From Actinomycetes bacterium (GTDB taxonomy: Bacteria; Actinomycetota; Thermoleophilia; UBA2241): a stretch of 51,786 nucleotides of DNA. A program made the translations under genes and the position numbers. Each line of letters opens with the position of its first letter. Position 1 is the stretch's first letter. This document shows positions 9,264 to 18,146 of this stretch, piece by piece. Location: NCBI GenBank assembly GCA_029547745.1, contig JAKPOQ010000047.1:1-51786 (forward strand), read 5' to 3'. A model generated the notes under the pieces. That model did not search any database. It saw nothing but the letters and a program-made list of their open reading frames with translations, and was not told the origin of the DNA.

Positions 9264-10411
9264 CGATGGCCGGCGACGAGCAGCTCACGGCTCCGGCGCC
9301 GTCCGCCGACAGACAGGTCCCGGTGAGCGGCGGCCCGCTCGACCGGCGCGCGCCCACCGAGCCCGGCTCCACCTACACCGGCGGGCGCGTCTCGACCGAG
9401 GACCTCGCCACGGCCGACGTCACCGACGGCGTGCTCTTCAAGATCAGAGACCTCGAGGTCTACTTCCCGATCCACCAGAGCTTCGTCAAGTCGCTGGTCG
9501 CTCCCGAGAAGAAGTACGTCAAGGCCGTCGACCACGTCTCGTTCGACGTGCGCCAGGGCGAGATCCTCGCCCTGGTCGGCGAGTCGGGCTGCGGCAAGAC
9601 GACGACCGGCCGCGCCATGCTGCGTCTCGAGGACGCGACGGGGGGCCACATCTACTACAAGGAGCTGCCCGTCGAGCGCTTCAGCCAGAAGACGCTGCGG
9701 GAGTACCGCAAGAAGGCACAGATCATCTTCCAGGACCCCTACAACTCGATCAACCCCAAGCAGACGATCTTCGACATCGTCGCCGAACCGCTCGAGGTCA
9801 ACGGCCTTGTGGCGACCGAGCGCGAGAAGGAGGAGCGCGTCGTCAGGGCGATCAACGAGGCGGGTCTGCGGCCGGCGGAGGAGTACCTCTACCGCTACCC
9901 GCATGAGCTCTCCGGCGGGCAGCGGCAGCGGGTCTGCATCGCCGGCGCCACGGTGCTCGACCCCGACGTGATCGTCGCCGACGAGCCGGTCGCGAGCCTC
10001 GACGTCTCGATCCGCAACGACATCCTCAAGCTCATGGTCGAGCAGAAGGAGAAGCTCGGGGTCACCTACGTCTTCATCACCCACGACCTCTCCCTCGCCT
10101 GGGTGATCAGCGACCGCATCGCCGTGATGTACCTCGGGCGGATCGTCGAGATCGGCGACACCGAGGAGGTCGTCTCGAACCCGAAGCATCCGTACACGAA
10201 GGCACTCATCAGCGTCATCCCCGTTCCTGACCCGCTGGCCAAGCACGAGCACGTGATCCTCAGCGGCGAGACCCCGAACCCCGTCGACCTGCCCTCGGGC
10301 TGTCGCTTCCACCCGCGCTGTCCCGAGGCGATCGACGCCTGCAGCGAGATCGAGCCCACAGACGTCCACATCGGCGGCACGCACTACGCCGCCTGCATCA
10401 GGCTCACATGA
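9260..10411 (+). CDS. Peptide ABC transporter ATP-binding protein, DppF/OppF-like
   Basis: Second ATPase of the importer, 383 residues. After an unusual Pro/Ala-rich N-terminal extension of about 55 residues it shows Walker [10 protein letters not shown]-loop [14 protein letters not shown], signature LSGGQRQR, Walker [13 protein letters not shown], switch His (FITHDLS) and the C-terminal Cys-rich domain ([15 protein letters not shown]). GTG at 9260 lies behind AAGGAGG and overlaps the previous stop; an ATG six bases later is the alternative. The solute-binding protein is not adjacent but encoded about 4.5 kb downstream in the same direction. Confidence 0.95.
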   Translation: MTMAGDEQLTAPAPSADRQVPVSGGPLDRRAPTEPGSTYTGGRVSTEDLATADVTDGVLFKIRDLEVYFPIHQSFVKSLVAPEKKYVKAVDHVSFDVRQGEILALVGESGCGKTTTGRAMLRLEDATGGHIYYKELPVERFSQKTLREYRKKAQIIFQDPYNSINPKQTIFDIVAEPLEVNGLVATEREKEERVVRAINEAGLRPAEEYLYRYPHELSGGQRQRVCIAGATVLDPDVIVADEPVASLDVSIRNDILKLMVEQKEKLGVTYVFITHDLSLAWVISDRIAVMYLGRIVEIGDTEEVVSNPKHPYTKALISVIPVPDPLAKHEHVILSGETPNPVDLPSGCRFHPRCPEAIDACSEIEPTDVHIGGTHYAACIRLT

Positions 10412-10427
10412 GTAGTCGTTGCCGCCG

Positions 10428-11936
10428 ATGCCCGGAGAGATCGCCAGACCTGGACAGGGCCCGGTGACGTGCCCCGTCGACATCTGGCCGGACGACGCCG
10501 TCGAGGCGATCCACGTCGCGTCGCTCGCGTTGCTCTCCCGCGCCGGGGTACGCGTCGAGTCGCCGACCGCGACCGAGATGATGCTGGCGGCCGGTTGTAC
10601 TGCCGCCGGCGATCGTGTCCTGGTCCCCGAGGCCGTGGTCAAGGAGGCGCTGGCGCGGTGTCCGGAGCGTTTCGTCCTCGCGGCGCGCGACGGCGAGAAG
10701 TCGCTTGTCATGGACGCTGAGCCGGCGCAGACCTATGTGCACAACCTGGGCGGCGCCCGGGACGTGATCGATCCGCGTACGGGCGCCGGCCGGCGCGCGA
10801 CGATGCGCGACCAGGTCCTCGCGTCGCGCGTCATGCACCACCTCGAGAACCAGCATCAGGTGACGTCGCTGTGGCAACCGGACGACGTGCCCAGTCTGCT
10901 CGAGCCGCTGTACTCGTACGTCGTCCTCGCGTGGGAGACCGACAAGGCGATCGGGGGGCCGGGCATCTCCCACGCCTTCCAGGCGCACTACCTGACGCAG
11001 ATGGCCACCGTGGTCACGGGCGCGGACGGTACGGACGGGACGTACCCCGTCGACCTCGCGTTCTCGCCGGTCAGTCCGCTGACCCTCGGGAGGGAGGTCA
11101 CCGACGCCCTCGTCGCGCAGGCGCGTCGGGGTGGGGCGGCCATCGAGATCCTCCCTTGTCCCGCCGCCGGGACGACGGCTCCCGCCTCCGTGTCCGCGGC
11201 CGTGGCACAACAGAACGCCGAAGTCCTCGCCGGGATCGTCCTTACGGAAGCGGTCGCGCCGGGCACCCCCGTCTACTATGGGCCGCGACTGAGCGCCGTG
11301 GACCCACGCAGCGGCGTCGTGGTCTCCGGCACTCCCGAGACAGGTGTCGCGTCACTCGCCGCCATCCTGCTGGCGAGGCGCTATGGCCTGGCGTGCGACT
11401 GCTACGGACCCTCCACCGACAGCAAGGTCGTCGACGCCCAGTTCGGGTACGAGCGCGCCGTGAACGCCCTTCTCGGCTTGGCCGGCCGGCCGCGGCTGCT
11501 CTCCGGGATCGGCGAGATACAGGCCGGCGTGGGCAGCTGCCTCGAGGTCGTCCTGATCGACGACGAGATCCTGAACAACGCGATGTACGCCCTGACGCCG
11601 CGGCCATGGGACGCCGACGCCCTCGACGTCGACGCCATGGTCGACGGCGTCCTTTCGGGCCGCGGTTTCCTCGGCACCAGACACACGCGTCGCTACCTTC
11701 GCAGCGATTGCGTGACCCCTCTCGTGGGTTATCGCGGCGGCTTGAGCGAGTGGCTCGCCGCCGACCGTCATGGCGTACTCGACCTCGCCGAGGAGAAGGT
11801 GGCGGAGGTCATCGCAGGTCCCCCCGTCGGGCTGCCCGACGACGTACTGGGCAGCCTCTGTACGATCATCGAGCGTGCGGCGCGGGAGGCCGGCGTCGAC
11901 GAGTGGCCGGACCCTCGTCGCCTGCTCGACGTTTGA
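10428..11936 (+). CDS. MttB-family (trimethylamine methyltransferase-like) protein without pyrrolysine
   Basis: Members of this superfamily demethylate quaternary or tertiary amines and pass the methyl to a corrinoid protein. The 502-residue frame has no in-frame UAG, so it belongs to the non-pyrrolysine branch whose characterised members act on compounds such as glycine betaine, proline betaine or carnitine. Family segments seen: SPVSPLTLGREVTDAL, QQNAEVLAGIVLTEAVAPGTPV (split by no gap), TGVASLAAILLARRYGL, TDSKVVDAQFGYERA, GIGEIQAGVGS and VLIDDEILNN. The ATG at 10428 is used; a TTG nine bases upstream is possible. It follows the transporter directly (16 bp) and precedes two hydrolases, so it is probably co-transcribed. 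The corrinoid protein and its reactivase are missing from the window. The substrate is unknown. Confidence 0.86.
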   Translation: MPGEIARPGQGPVTCPVDIWPDDAVEAIHVASLALLSRAGVRVESPTATEMMLAAGCTAAGDRVLVPEAVVKEALARCPERFVLAARDGEKSLVMDAEPAQTYVHNLGGARDVIDPRTGAGRRATMRDQVLASRVMHHLENQHQVTSLWQPDDVPSLLEPLYSYVVLAWETDKAIGGPGISHAFQAHYLTQMATVVTGADGTDGTYPVDLAFSPVSPLTLGREVTDALVAQARRGGAAIEILPCPAAGTTAPASVSAAVAQQNAEVLAGIVLTEAVAPGTPVYYGPRLSAVDPRSGVVVSGTPETGVASLAAILLARRYGLACDCYGPSTDSKVVDAQFGYERAVNALLGLAGRPRLLSGIGEIQAGVGSCLEVVLIDDEILNNAMYALTPRPWDADALDVDAMVDGVLSGRGFLGTRHTRRYLRSDCVTPLVGYRGGLSEWLAADRHGVLDLAEEKVAEVIAGPPVGLPDDVLGSLCTIIERAAREAGVDEWPDPRRLLDV

Positions 11937-11947
11937 CCCGCAAGCCG

Positions 11948-13015
11948 ATGGCGATCCCTTTCATCCACGTCCAGGCGCGCGGTACGTACCGGGAGCTGGG
12001 CCGGGCGGTCGGCGAGGCGGCGCGTGAGCAGGTGCGGGCCTCTGTCGACTTCTTCGCCGGCGGGTTCGAGGCGATGACGTGCGGACGGCTGACCTTCGCT
12101 GCGGCCGAAGAGCAGGCGCACGCCTACGCCACGTGCGCCGAGCGCTGGCTCCCGCAGTACGTGGACGAGCTCCGCGGCCTGGCCGAAGGGTCTGGCGTGC
12201 CCTTCACCAAGCTGATGGTGCTGAACTGCGCCGAGGAGTTCACTGCGACGGAGCCGGTGGGCGGCGACCATTGCACTGCAGTGGCGGTCGCCGCCCGCGG
12301 TCGACATGTCGTCGGCCACAACATGGACTGGTACGTGATCGACGCCGAGAACAACGTCCTGTTCGATCTGACCGTCCCGGACGGCACGCGCATCATGGGC
12401 ATCGCCGGGGCGCCCTACCTGCTGATGCTCGGCATGAACTCTCACGGCGTGGCCAACGTGAGCAACTCAGTCTACTCATCCGACAACCGGGTCGGCGTGC
12501 CGAACGCGTTCGTGCGCCGCTGGTCGATCGAGGCCCCGACGCTCGAGGAGGCGCGTGCTCGCGGCCTGCTTGCCGCACGGGCGCGGGGGACGAACCACTT
12601 CCTCGCCGATCTCGGGAGCAGGCTGTGGGACGTCGAGACGTCGGCTACCGCCTATGCGTTCATCGACCGTTCCGACGCCGGGACCATGGCGCATACCAAC
12701 CACTTCACGTCGCCGCTCATGGCCCCGTTCGAGGGGACGCGTCACGAAGAATCGCGGGTCCGGCTCGAGACGGCCGAGCGTCTTCTCACCGAGGGGGTCT
12801 CGCGCGGCGACGACCCCGTCGCGCTCGTCAGCCGCGTCCTGCGCTGTCATGATCCCTCGGCGGAGTACGCGATCTGTGGCCATGCTGACGAGAGCGTCGC
12901 TCTCGCCGCGCAGGGGATGACCGTGGGCAGCATGGTCTGTGATCTCGACGAGCGGGTGTTGTACGCATGCGCCGGACCGCCGTGCGAGAACCAGTACCAG
13001 ACGTTCTCGCTGTGA
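11948..13015 (+). CDS. C45-family autoproteolytic acyltransferase/hydrolase
   Basis: Related to isopenicillin-N acyltransferase; such enzymes cut themselves before a Cys that becomes the N-terminal nucleophile and then hydrolyse or transfer an acyl-amide bond. The 355-residue product has RGTYRELGRAVGEA near the start, the probable cleavage site GDH/CTAVAV with Cys109 as nucleophile, and the conserved GHNMDW at about residue 121. GMNSHGVANVSNS and AHTNHF follow. The ATG at 11948 gives the expected N-terminus; the longer in-frame ORF upstream overlaps the MttB gene and is spurious. No signal peptide, so cytosolic. Its position between the MttB homologue and the D-aminoacylase suggests deacylation of an imported N-acyl compound, which is inference. 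Confidence 0.88.
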   Translation: MAIPFIHVQARGTYRELGRAVGEAAREQVRASVDFFAGGFEAMTCGRLTFAAAEEQAHAYATCAERWLPQYVDELRGLAEGSGVPFTKLMVLNCAEEFTATEPVGGDHCTAVAVAARGRHVVGHNMDWYVIDAENNVLFDLTVPDGTRIMGIAGAPYLLMLGMNSHGVANVSNSVYSSDNRVGVPNAFVRRWSIEAPTLEEARARGLLAARARGTNHFLADLGSRLWDVETSATAYAFIDRSDAGTMAHTNHFTSPLMAPFEGTRHEESRVRLETAERLLTEGVSRGDDPVALVSRVLRCHDPSAEYAICGHADESVALAAQGMTVGSMVCDLDERVLYACAGPPCENQYQTFSL

Positions 13016-13029
13016 GGGGGTGAGCCGGC

Positions 13030-14679
13030 GTGGCCGTCTTCGACATCGTCGTCGCCGACGGCAGGATCGTGGACGGGTGCGGGAACCCCTGGTACCGAGG
13101 AGACCTCGGTATCCGTGGTCGTCGCGTCGCCGCCGTGGCGCCGCCGGGGACCCTTCGCGGCCGGCGCATCATCGATGCTGGCGACCGCTACGTGACGCCG
13201 GGGTTCGTCGACCCGCATACACATTCCGACATCTCGATCATCGCCTACCCGCGGGCAGAGTCCGCGGTGTTCCAGGGCGTCACGACGCATGTGACGGGAA
13301 ACTGCGGCATGGGCGCGGCCCCGGTGACGGACCGCTTCCGCGCCGAGGCCCGCGCCGAGTGGGAGTACTACTGGTCGGTCGACGTCGACTGGTCGTGGCG
13401 GAGCTTCGCGCAGTACCTGCGGGCGGTCGAGGCCCGGGGGACGGCCATCAACATCGCCCCGCTCGTCGGCCATGGCGCCTTGCGCATCGCGGCGATGGGC
13501 AACGCCGAACGGCGGGCCACGTCGCGGGAGATCGCCGTGATGTGTCGCTTGCTCGAGCGAAGCATGCGCGCCGGCGCCCATGGACTCTCGACCGGCCTCG
13601 TCTACCCTCCGGGGTGCTTCGCCGCGACGGACGAGATCGTCGCCCTCTGTGAGGTCGTGGCGAAGTACCACGGCATCTACACGTCGCACATCCGCGGCGA
13701 GCGTGAGACGATCCTCGACGCCGTCCGCGAGGCGATCGCGATCGGCCGCGCCGCGGGTGTGCCGGTGGAGGTCTCGCACAACGCTCCGAAGTGGGGGGCG
13801 GGCCCGGAGGCCAAGGCGAACCTGGAGCTGGTCGAGGAAGCCCGGCGCGCGGGACAGGATGTGACGGTCGACAACGACAGTCACACGGACCTCGCGCCGC
13901 GCCTGTCGCGCGCTCTTCCCCAGACGTTCCTCGGTCTTCCCCACGAGCGCCTCATGGCGCTGCTTGCGGACCCGGAGCAGCGTCCCAACGTGCGCCGGGC
14001 TGTGGAGAGCGACACCCCGCCCGGCGCAGGGTACGCCGGACTCGTGAAACACGGCCGCTTCGACCGTATCGTCGTCCTCTACGCGCCGAACCAGCCGCAC
14101 CTCCGCGGGCAGACGGTCGCGAAGATCGCCGCCGTCCGCGGCGCCGACCCGTTCGACACGTTCCTAGACCTGATCGTCGAGGAAGACGACCGGGTCGTCG
14201 GCATCTTCGACTACATCGACGAGGCTGAGATACGCCGTGTCCTCACGCACCCGCTCACCATGGTCTGTTCCGACGGCTTCGTCATGCCGCCCGCCGAAGG
14301 GCTCGACGACCCTGCTCTGTACTGGCCATGCAGCTACGGCGAGTACCCGGGCATCCTCGAGCGCTACGTGCGTGACGAGCCGGTCCTGCGCCTCGAGGAG
14401 GCCGTCCGCAAGATGACGTCCTTCCCGGCGCAGCGCTTCGGCCTGACCGATCGCGGCGCCCTGCGCCCGGGGTTGGCGGCGGACGTGCTCGTGTTCGACC
14501 TCGAGCGCCTGCGCGACCGCGCCACGAACCCGTACCCGCACAGCTATCCGTTCGTCAACATCCCACACGCATACGCGGAGGGCATGGATCTCGTGCTCGT
14601 GAACGGGGTCGTCGTCATCGACGAGGGCCGCCACACCGGGGAACTGCCCGGCCGCGTCCTGCGCCACCACGGGCGCTGA
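13030..14679 (+). CDS. N-acyl-D-amino-acid deacylase / D-aminoacylase (amidohydrolase family)
   Basis: Zinc amidohydrolase that releases D-amino acids from N-acyl derivatives; some relatives act on other N-acyl or cyclic amides. The 549-residue product starts with GTG 14 bp after the previous stop. The N-terminal beta domain leads into PGFVDPHTHSD with metal ligands His63 and His65. The family-specific GNCG appears with Cys92, and YTSHIRGE, VEVSHNAPKWG and the late VCSDGF segment supply further barrel-edge residues. The C-terminus returns to the beta sandwich (LRPGLAADVLVFD). Length and motif order match D-aminoacylases well. A short perfect palindrome overlaps the stop codon. It is the third unrelated amidase in this block. 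Confidence 0.9.
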   Translation: MAVFDIVVADGRIVDGCGNPWYRGDLGIRGRRVAAVAPPGTLRGRRIIDAGDRYVTPGFVDPHTHSDISIIAYPRAESAVFQGVTTHVTGNCGMGAAPVTDRFRAEARAEWEYYWSVDVDWSWRSFAQYLRAVEARGTAINIAPLVGHGALRIAAMGNAERRATSREIAVMCRLLERSMRAGAHGLSTGLVYPPGCFAATDEIVALCEVVAKYHGIYTSHIRGERETILDAVREAIAIGRAAGVPVEVSHNAPKWGAGPEAKANLELVEEARRAGQDVTVDNDSHTDLAPRLSRALPQTFLGLPHERLMALLADPEQRPNVRRAVESDTPPGAGYAGLVKHGRFDRIVVLYAPNQPHLRGQTVAKIAAVRGADPFDTFLDLIVEEDDRVVGIFDYIDEAEIRRVLTHPLTMVCSDGFVMPPAEGLDDPALYWPCSYGEYPGILERYVRDEPVLRLEEAVRKMTSFPAQRFGLTDRGALRPGLAADVLVFDLERLRDRATNPYPHSYPFVNIPHAYAEGMDLVLVNGVVVIDEGRHTGELPGRVLRHHGR

Positions 14680-14697
14680 GCGGGGCGCGCCCCGCTC
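14678..14697 (+). terminator. Short palindrome at the end of the D-aminoacylase gene
   Basis: GAGCGGGG-CGCG-CCCCGCTC begins inside the stop codon. No U-run follows. It may be a weak terminator or processing stem before the solute-binding-protein gene. The remaining gap to 14919 has no gene; an inverted pair GGTCA/TGACC lies near 14790-14805. Confidence 0.4.
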
Positions 14698-14919
14698 GAC
14701 AAGATGCCGAGTGACAAGTCCGCTCTCTTCGGGTCGCCTCCAGGAGCAGAAGAATGGTGAGGTTCTCGGGAGCGCTCGCCGCCAACCTTGGTCAGAAACG
14801 TGACCTAGGCAAGATCGTGGCCCCTTGCCAGAATGAGATGTGTGCGGCCAGCATGAGCCGCGCGCGTCTCCTCGCGAGGCAGGTGCGCCAGAAGGGCAGC
14901 GGTCAGGGGGGTGGATTTC

Positions 14920-16743
14920 ATGAGGTGGTCAGGGATCGCTCGCGAGCGCGGACGGCTGTTCGTCCTCGTGTGCGCGTCCGTCCTGTTCGTCGGCCTCGTC
15001 GCCGGCATCGGCATGGCGTTGGCCGCCGACGAGAGCCCGTCGCCAGGCGAGAGCAAGGTCGTACTCAAGCTGGGTTGGACGAACGAGCCCGACAACCTCA
15101 ACCCGTTCGTCGGGTACGAGGGATCCTCGTACGAGGTCTGGGCGCTCAACTACGACATGCTGATCGGCTACGCGGCCGAGGACGGGTCCCCGGAGGGGAG
15201 GATCGCCGAGAGCTGGGAGGTGTCGGACGACGGCCTCACGTGGACGTTCAAGATCCGCGAGGGCGTCAAGTGGCAGGACGGCACGCCCCTCACCGCGAGT
15301 GACGTGGCCTTCAGCTACAACGTCATCATCGACAACGACCTGACGGCCTACTCCACCTATACGAAGAACATCGACCACGTGCGGGCGATCGACGATACCA
15401 CGGTCGAGATGGTCTGCTCGCAGCCCAAGGCGAACATGGAGCGGCTTTGGGTCTACGTCCTGCCGGAGCACATCTGGGGCAAGCTCAAGAACGTCGAGAA
15501 GTACCGCATGGAGTACCCCATCGTCGGCTCGGGCCCGTTCCAGTGTGCGGAGTGGAAGAAGGGCAACTACGTCAAGATGGTCAAGAACCCGGGCTACTGG
15601 GGACCCGAACCGACCATCGACGAGATCTACTTCCAGTATTACACGAACTCCGACACGATGGCTCAGGAGGTCAGGTCGGGCGTCCTCGACGGGGCCGTCG
15701 ACATCCCGACGGCGCAGTTCAAGACGTTCGGTGACCTGGAGGGCTTCGACGCCGTCGCCTACAACATATTCCTGTGGGAGTACCTGTCGTTCAACTGCTA
15801 TAGCGAACCCCAGTCGCTGGGCGACCCGGTGCTGCGCGACGTGAAGTTCCGCCAGGCGCTGAACTGGGCCGTCGACAAGCAGAAGTGCGTCGACATCGCT
15901 TGGAGCGGTCTTGCGGTGCCGGGGACGACCGTCATCCCGCCAGACGAGTTCCCGGCCGACTGGGACGCCCACTACGAGCCGACTGCCGACGAGACTTACG
16001 GGTTCGACCTCGACAAGGCCAGGCAGTTGTTGGACGAGGCGGGCTACACCGATTCCGACGGCGACGGCGTCAGGGAGTCCAAGGGCAAGCCCATCAAGCT
16101 TCGCCTCTGGGCGCGCAGCGAGTCGCTCTCGAGCCAGAACATGGGCAAGCTCATCGCCGGGTGGTTCTCGGACATCGGCCTCAAGATCGAGTTCCAGGTC
16201 ATGGACGACGGCGCCATCTCGGACAAGCTATACAACTACGACGCCGACTGCGCCTACGCGCCGGACTACGACATGTACATCTGGGACTTCTGGGGGTACG
16301 CGGACCCCGGGGACACGTTGTCGAGCTTCACGACCGACCAGATCGAGTGGTGGAACGACCCCTGCTGGAGCAACGCGGAGTTCGATCGCCTCGCCAAGGA
16401 ACAGTACGGCGAGATGGACCCCGCCGCTCGCCTCGACATGATCCATCGCATGCAGCAGATCATGTACGTGGAGTCACCGGAGATCGTGGTCGACTATCCG
16501 TCGACGCTCGAAGTCGTCAACACCGACCGCTGGGAGGGATGGACGCCGTTCATGGACGGCGGCGTCTTCTACACGAACTACGCCATCGACAGCTATCTGA
16601 ACCTGAAGCCGAAGGCCGCGGAGGAGGCCGGCGGCTCCAGCGCGACGACGGCGATCGTCGTGGTCGTCGTGATCGCCGTCGTCATCGCGCTGGTCGCCTG
16701 GCTGCTCTTGCACGGCCGTGGCGGTCACGTCGAGGAGGCCTGA
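14920..16743 (+). CDS. Peptide ABC transporter solute-binding protein (SBP_bac_5) with C-terminal membrane anchor
   Basis: Extracytoplasmic ligand-binding component, most likely for the Dpp-type importer upstream. The 607-residue product has a signal peptide (hydrophobic [20 protein letters not shown], probable cut after ALA), then the family-5 fold: [36 protein letters not shown] split over the conserved KWx[13 protein letters not shown], and [11 protein letters not shown]. The signal peptide has no lipobox Cys at its end. Instead residues near 580-600 form a strongly hydrophobic helix ([20 protein letters not shown]) followed by a short basic/acidic tail, so the protein should be tethered by its C-terminus. 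ATG 14920 follows a G-rich ribosome site; GTG 14911 is an alternative. A perfect hairpin follows the gene. Confidence 0.92.
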   Translation: MRWSGIARERGRLFVLVCASVLFVGLVAGIGMALAADESPSPGESKVVLKLGWTNEPDNLNPFVGYEGSSYEVWALNYDMLIGYAAEDGSPEGRIAESWEVSDDGLTWTFKIREGVKWQDGTPLTASDVAFSYNVIIDNDLTAYSTYTKNIDHVRAIDDTTVEMVCSQPKANMERLWVYVLPEHIWGKLKNVEKYRMEYPIVGSGPFQCAEWKKGNYVKMVKNPGYWGPEPTIDEIYFQYYTNSDTMAQEVRSGVLDGAVDIPTAQFKTFGDLEGFDAVAYNIFLWEYLSFNCYSEPQSLGDPVLRDVKFRQALNWAVDKQKCVDIAWSGLAVPGTTVIPPDEFPADWDAHYEPTADETYGFDLDKARQLLDEAGYTDSDGDGVRESKGKPIKLRLWARSESLSSQNMGKLIAGWFSDIGLKIEFQVMDDGAISDKLYNYDADCAYAPDYDMYIWDFWGYADPGDTLSSFTTDQIEWWNDPCWSNAEFDRLAKEQYGEMDPAARLDMIHRMQQIMYVESPEIVVDYPSTLEVVNTDRWEGWTPFMDGGVFYTNYAIDSYLNLKPKAAEEAGGSSATTAIVVVVVIAVVIALVAWLLLHGRGGHVEEA

Positions 16744-16793
16744 CACCCGGGCGGCGCTCCCGCGTGCGGCGTGTGCCGCCGCGGCGCTTCGAG

Positions 16794-16829
16794 ACGGCGC
16801 CGGCGGGGCTGTGGCCCCGCCGGCGCCGT
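16794..16829 (+). terminator. Terminator hairpin after the solute-binding protein gene
   Basis: Perfect 16-bp stem (16794-16809 with 16814-16829) with a TGTG loop, followed by TTGCTTGCG. It separates the importer block from the next promoter. Confidence 0.75.
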
Positions 16830-16849
16830 TTGCTTGCGCCGCGGGTCTG

Positions 16850-16878
16850 TTCCCACGCCTTTGGACATCCTGTAGAAT
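16850..16878 (+). promoter_or_regulatory. Promoter of the orphan ATPase / pucR pair
   Basis: TTCCCA (16850-16855), a 17-bp spacer and TAGAAT (16873-16878). Transcription would start near 16885, about 60 nt before the ATPase ATG. It follows a strong terminator, so this pair is a separate transcript. Confidence 0.6.
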
Positions 16879-16945
16879 CGCTGGGTCCTGCGTGAGGAGC
16901 GTGGGGCCGCAGACACCCCGACTCGAGAAAGGCAGGAGAAGAGCT

Positions 16946-18115
16946 ATGGCGGTAGACCCGAACGTGTACGACATCGAGATGGAGCACGTCACCAAACGGT
17001 TCGGCGACTTCGTCGCCGTCAAGGACATGGACCTCAAGATCAAGAAGGGCGAGTTCTTCTCCATGCTCGGCCCGTCGGGGTGCGGCAAGACGACCACCCT
17101 GCGCATGGTAGCCGGCTTCGAGGAGCCGACCGAGGGCGAGATCTACCTCGCCAACACGCCTGTGGCCGGCGTGCCGCCGTACAAGCGCCCCGTGAACACC
17201 GTCTTTCAGAGCTACGCCCTTTTCCCGCATCTCAGCGTGTGGGAGAACGTAGCCTTCGGCCTCAAGCGCAAGCATGTGGACAAGAAGGAGATCGAACAGC
17301 GCGTCGGCGAGGCCATCGCCATGGTCGAAATGGAGTCCATGAAGGACCGCAAGCCTGTGCAGCTCTCCGGCGGCCAGCAGCAGCGCGTCGCCCTGGCGCG
17401 AGCGCTGGTGAACCGCCCGACCGTGCTCCTTCTCGACGAACCGCTGGGCGCTCTCGACGCGAAGTTGCGCAAGGCGATGCAGCTCGAGTTGAAGAAGCTG
17501 CAAAGTGACGTCGGCATCACCTTCATCTACGTGACCCACGACCAGGAAGAGGCGCTGACCATGAGCGACCGCCTGGCCGTCATGAGCCAGGGCGTGGTCG
17601 AGCAAGTCGGGACGCCGGCGGAGATCTACGAGAATCCACAGTCCGCCTTCGTCGCCAACTTCATCGGGGTGTCGAACATCTACCTGTCGGACGTGACCAG
17701 GGTCGAAGGCGGCGTTGCCGAGTGCCGCACCGACAAGGGTCTCGGCGTCCTCGTGTCGGCGCACGGCAAGGACATCAAGGCGGGCGACAAGGTCGGCGTC
17801 GTCATCCGTCCCGAGAAGTTCGCCATCGCCCCCGTCGAGAAGGCCGCGGCGATCTCGGACCGCGAGAACGTCTTCGACGGCGTCATCAAGGCGATCGTGT
17901 ACATCGGGTCGGTCACCCAGTTCATCGTCGACATCGAGGGCAAGCACTTGGCCCAGATCCTGTTCCAGAATCTGTACCACACCGAGCGTGAAGAGTGGGC
18001 CGAGGACGAGAAGGTCAAAGTGGCCTGCTGGAAGGACAGTGCTTCGCTCATCACCGATGTCAAGACGGGCATGGCCGAGAAAGACCTCATGGGCGAGGTC
18101 GTGAAACGCATCTGA
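16946..18115 (+). CDS. ABC transporter ATP-binding protein, PotA-like
   Basis: Cytosolic ATPase of the spermidine/putrescine or Fe3+-type import class. 389 residues: Walker A GPSGCGKT at 42-49, [20 protein letters not shown], signature LSGGQQQR, Walker [16 protein letters not shown], switch His (YVTHDQEEA), then a C-terminal TOBE-type domain ending near residue 389. ATG 16946 follows GGCAGGAG. No matching permeases or periplasmic protein lie next to it, so it is an orphan here; it may power permeases encoded elsewhere. It is probably co-transcribed with the PucR-family regulator that follows 31 bp downstream. The polyamine substrate label is by class only. Confidence 0.85.
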   Translation: MAVDPNVYDIEMEHVTKRFGDFVAVKDMDLKIKKGEFFSMLGPSGCGKTTTLRMVAGFEEPTEGEIYLANTPVAGVPPYKRPVNTVFQSYALFPHLSVWENVAFGLKRKHVDKKEIEQRVGEAIAMVEMESMKDRKPVQLSGGQQQRVALARALVNRPTVLLLDEPLGALDAKLRKAMQLELKKLQSDVGITFIYVTHDQEEALTMSDRLAVMSQGVVEQVGTPAEIYENPQSAFVANFIGVSNIYLSDVTRVEGGVAECRTDKGLGVLVSAHGKDIKAGDKVGVVIRPEKFAIAPVEKAAAISDRENVFDGVIKAIVYIGSVTQFIVDIEGKHLAQILFQNLYHTEREEWAEDEKVKVACWKDSASLITDVKTGMAEKDLMGEVVKRI

Positions 18116-18146
18116 CCGCGGCCGGAGCCCTGGAGGGACGGAAGCA

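Noticed and set aside
10428-11936. Pyrrolysine-containing MttB
   Set aside because: The frame is continuous without an in-frame UAG, so it is the non-pyrrolysine branch.
10871-11947. Upstream part of the 714-residue plus-strand ORF ending in the C45 gene
   Set aside because: It lies out of frame inside the MttB-family gene and is Arg-rich nonsense; the real C45 protein begins at 11948.
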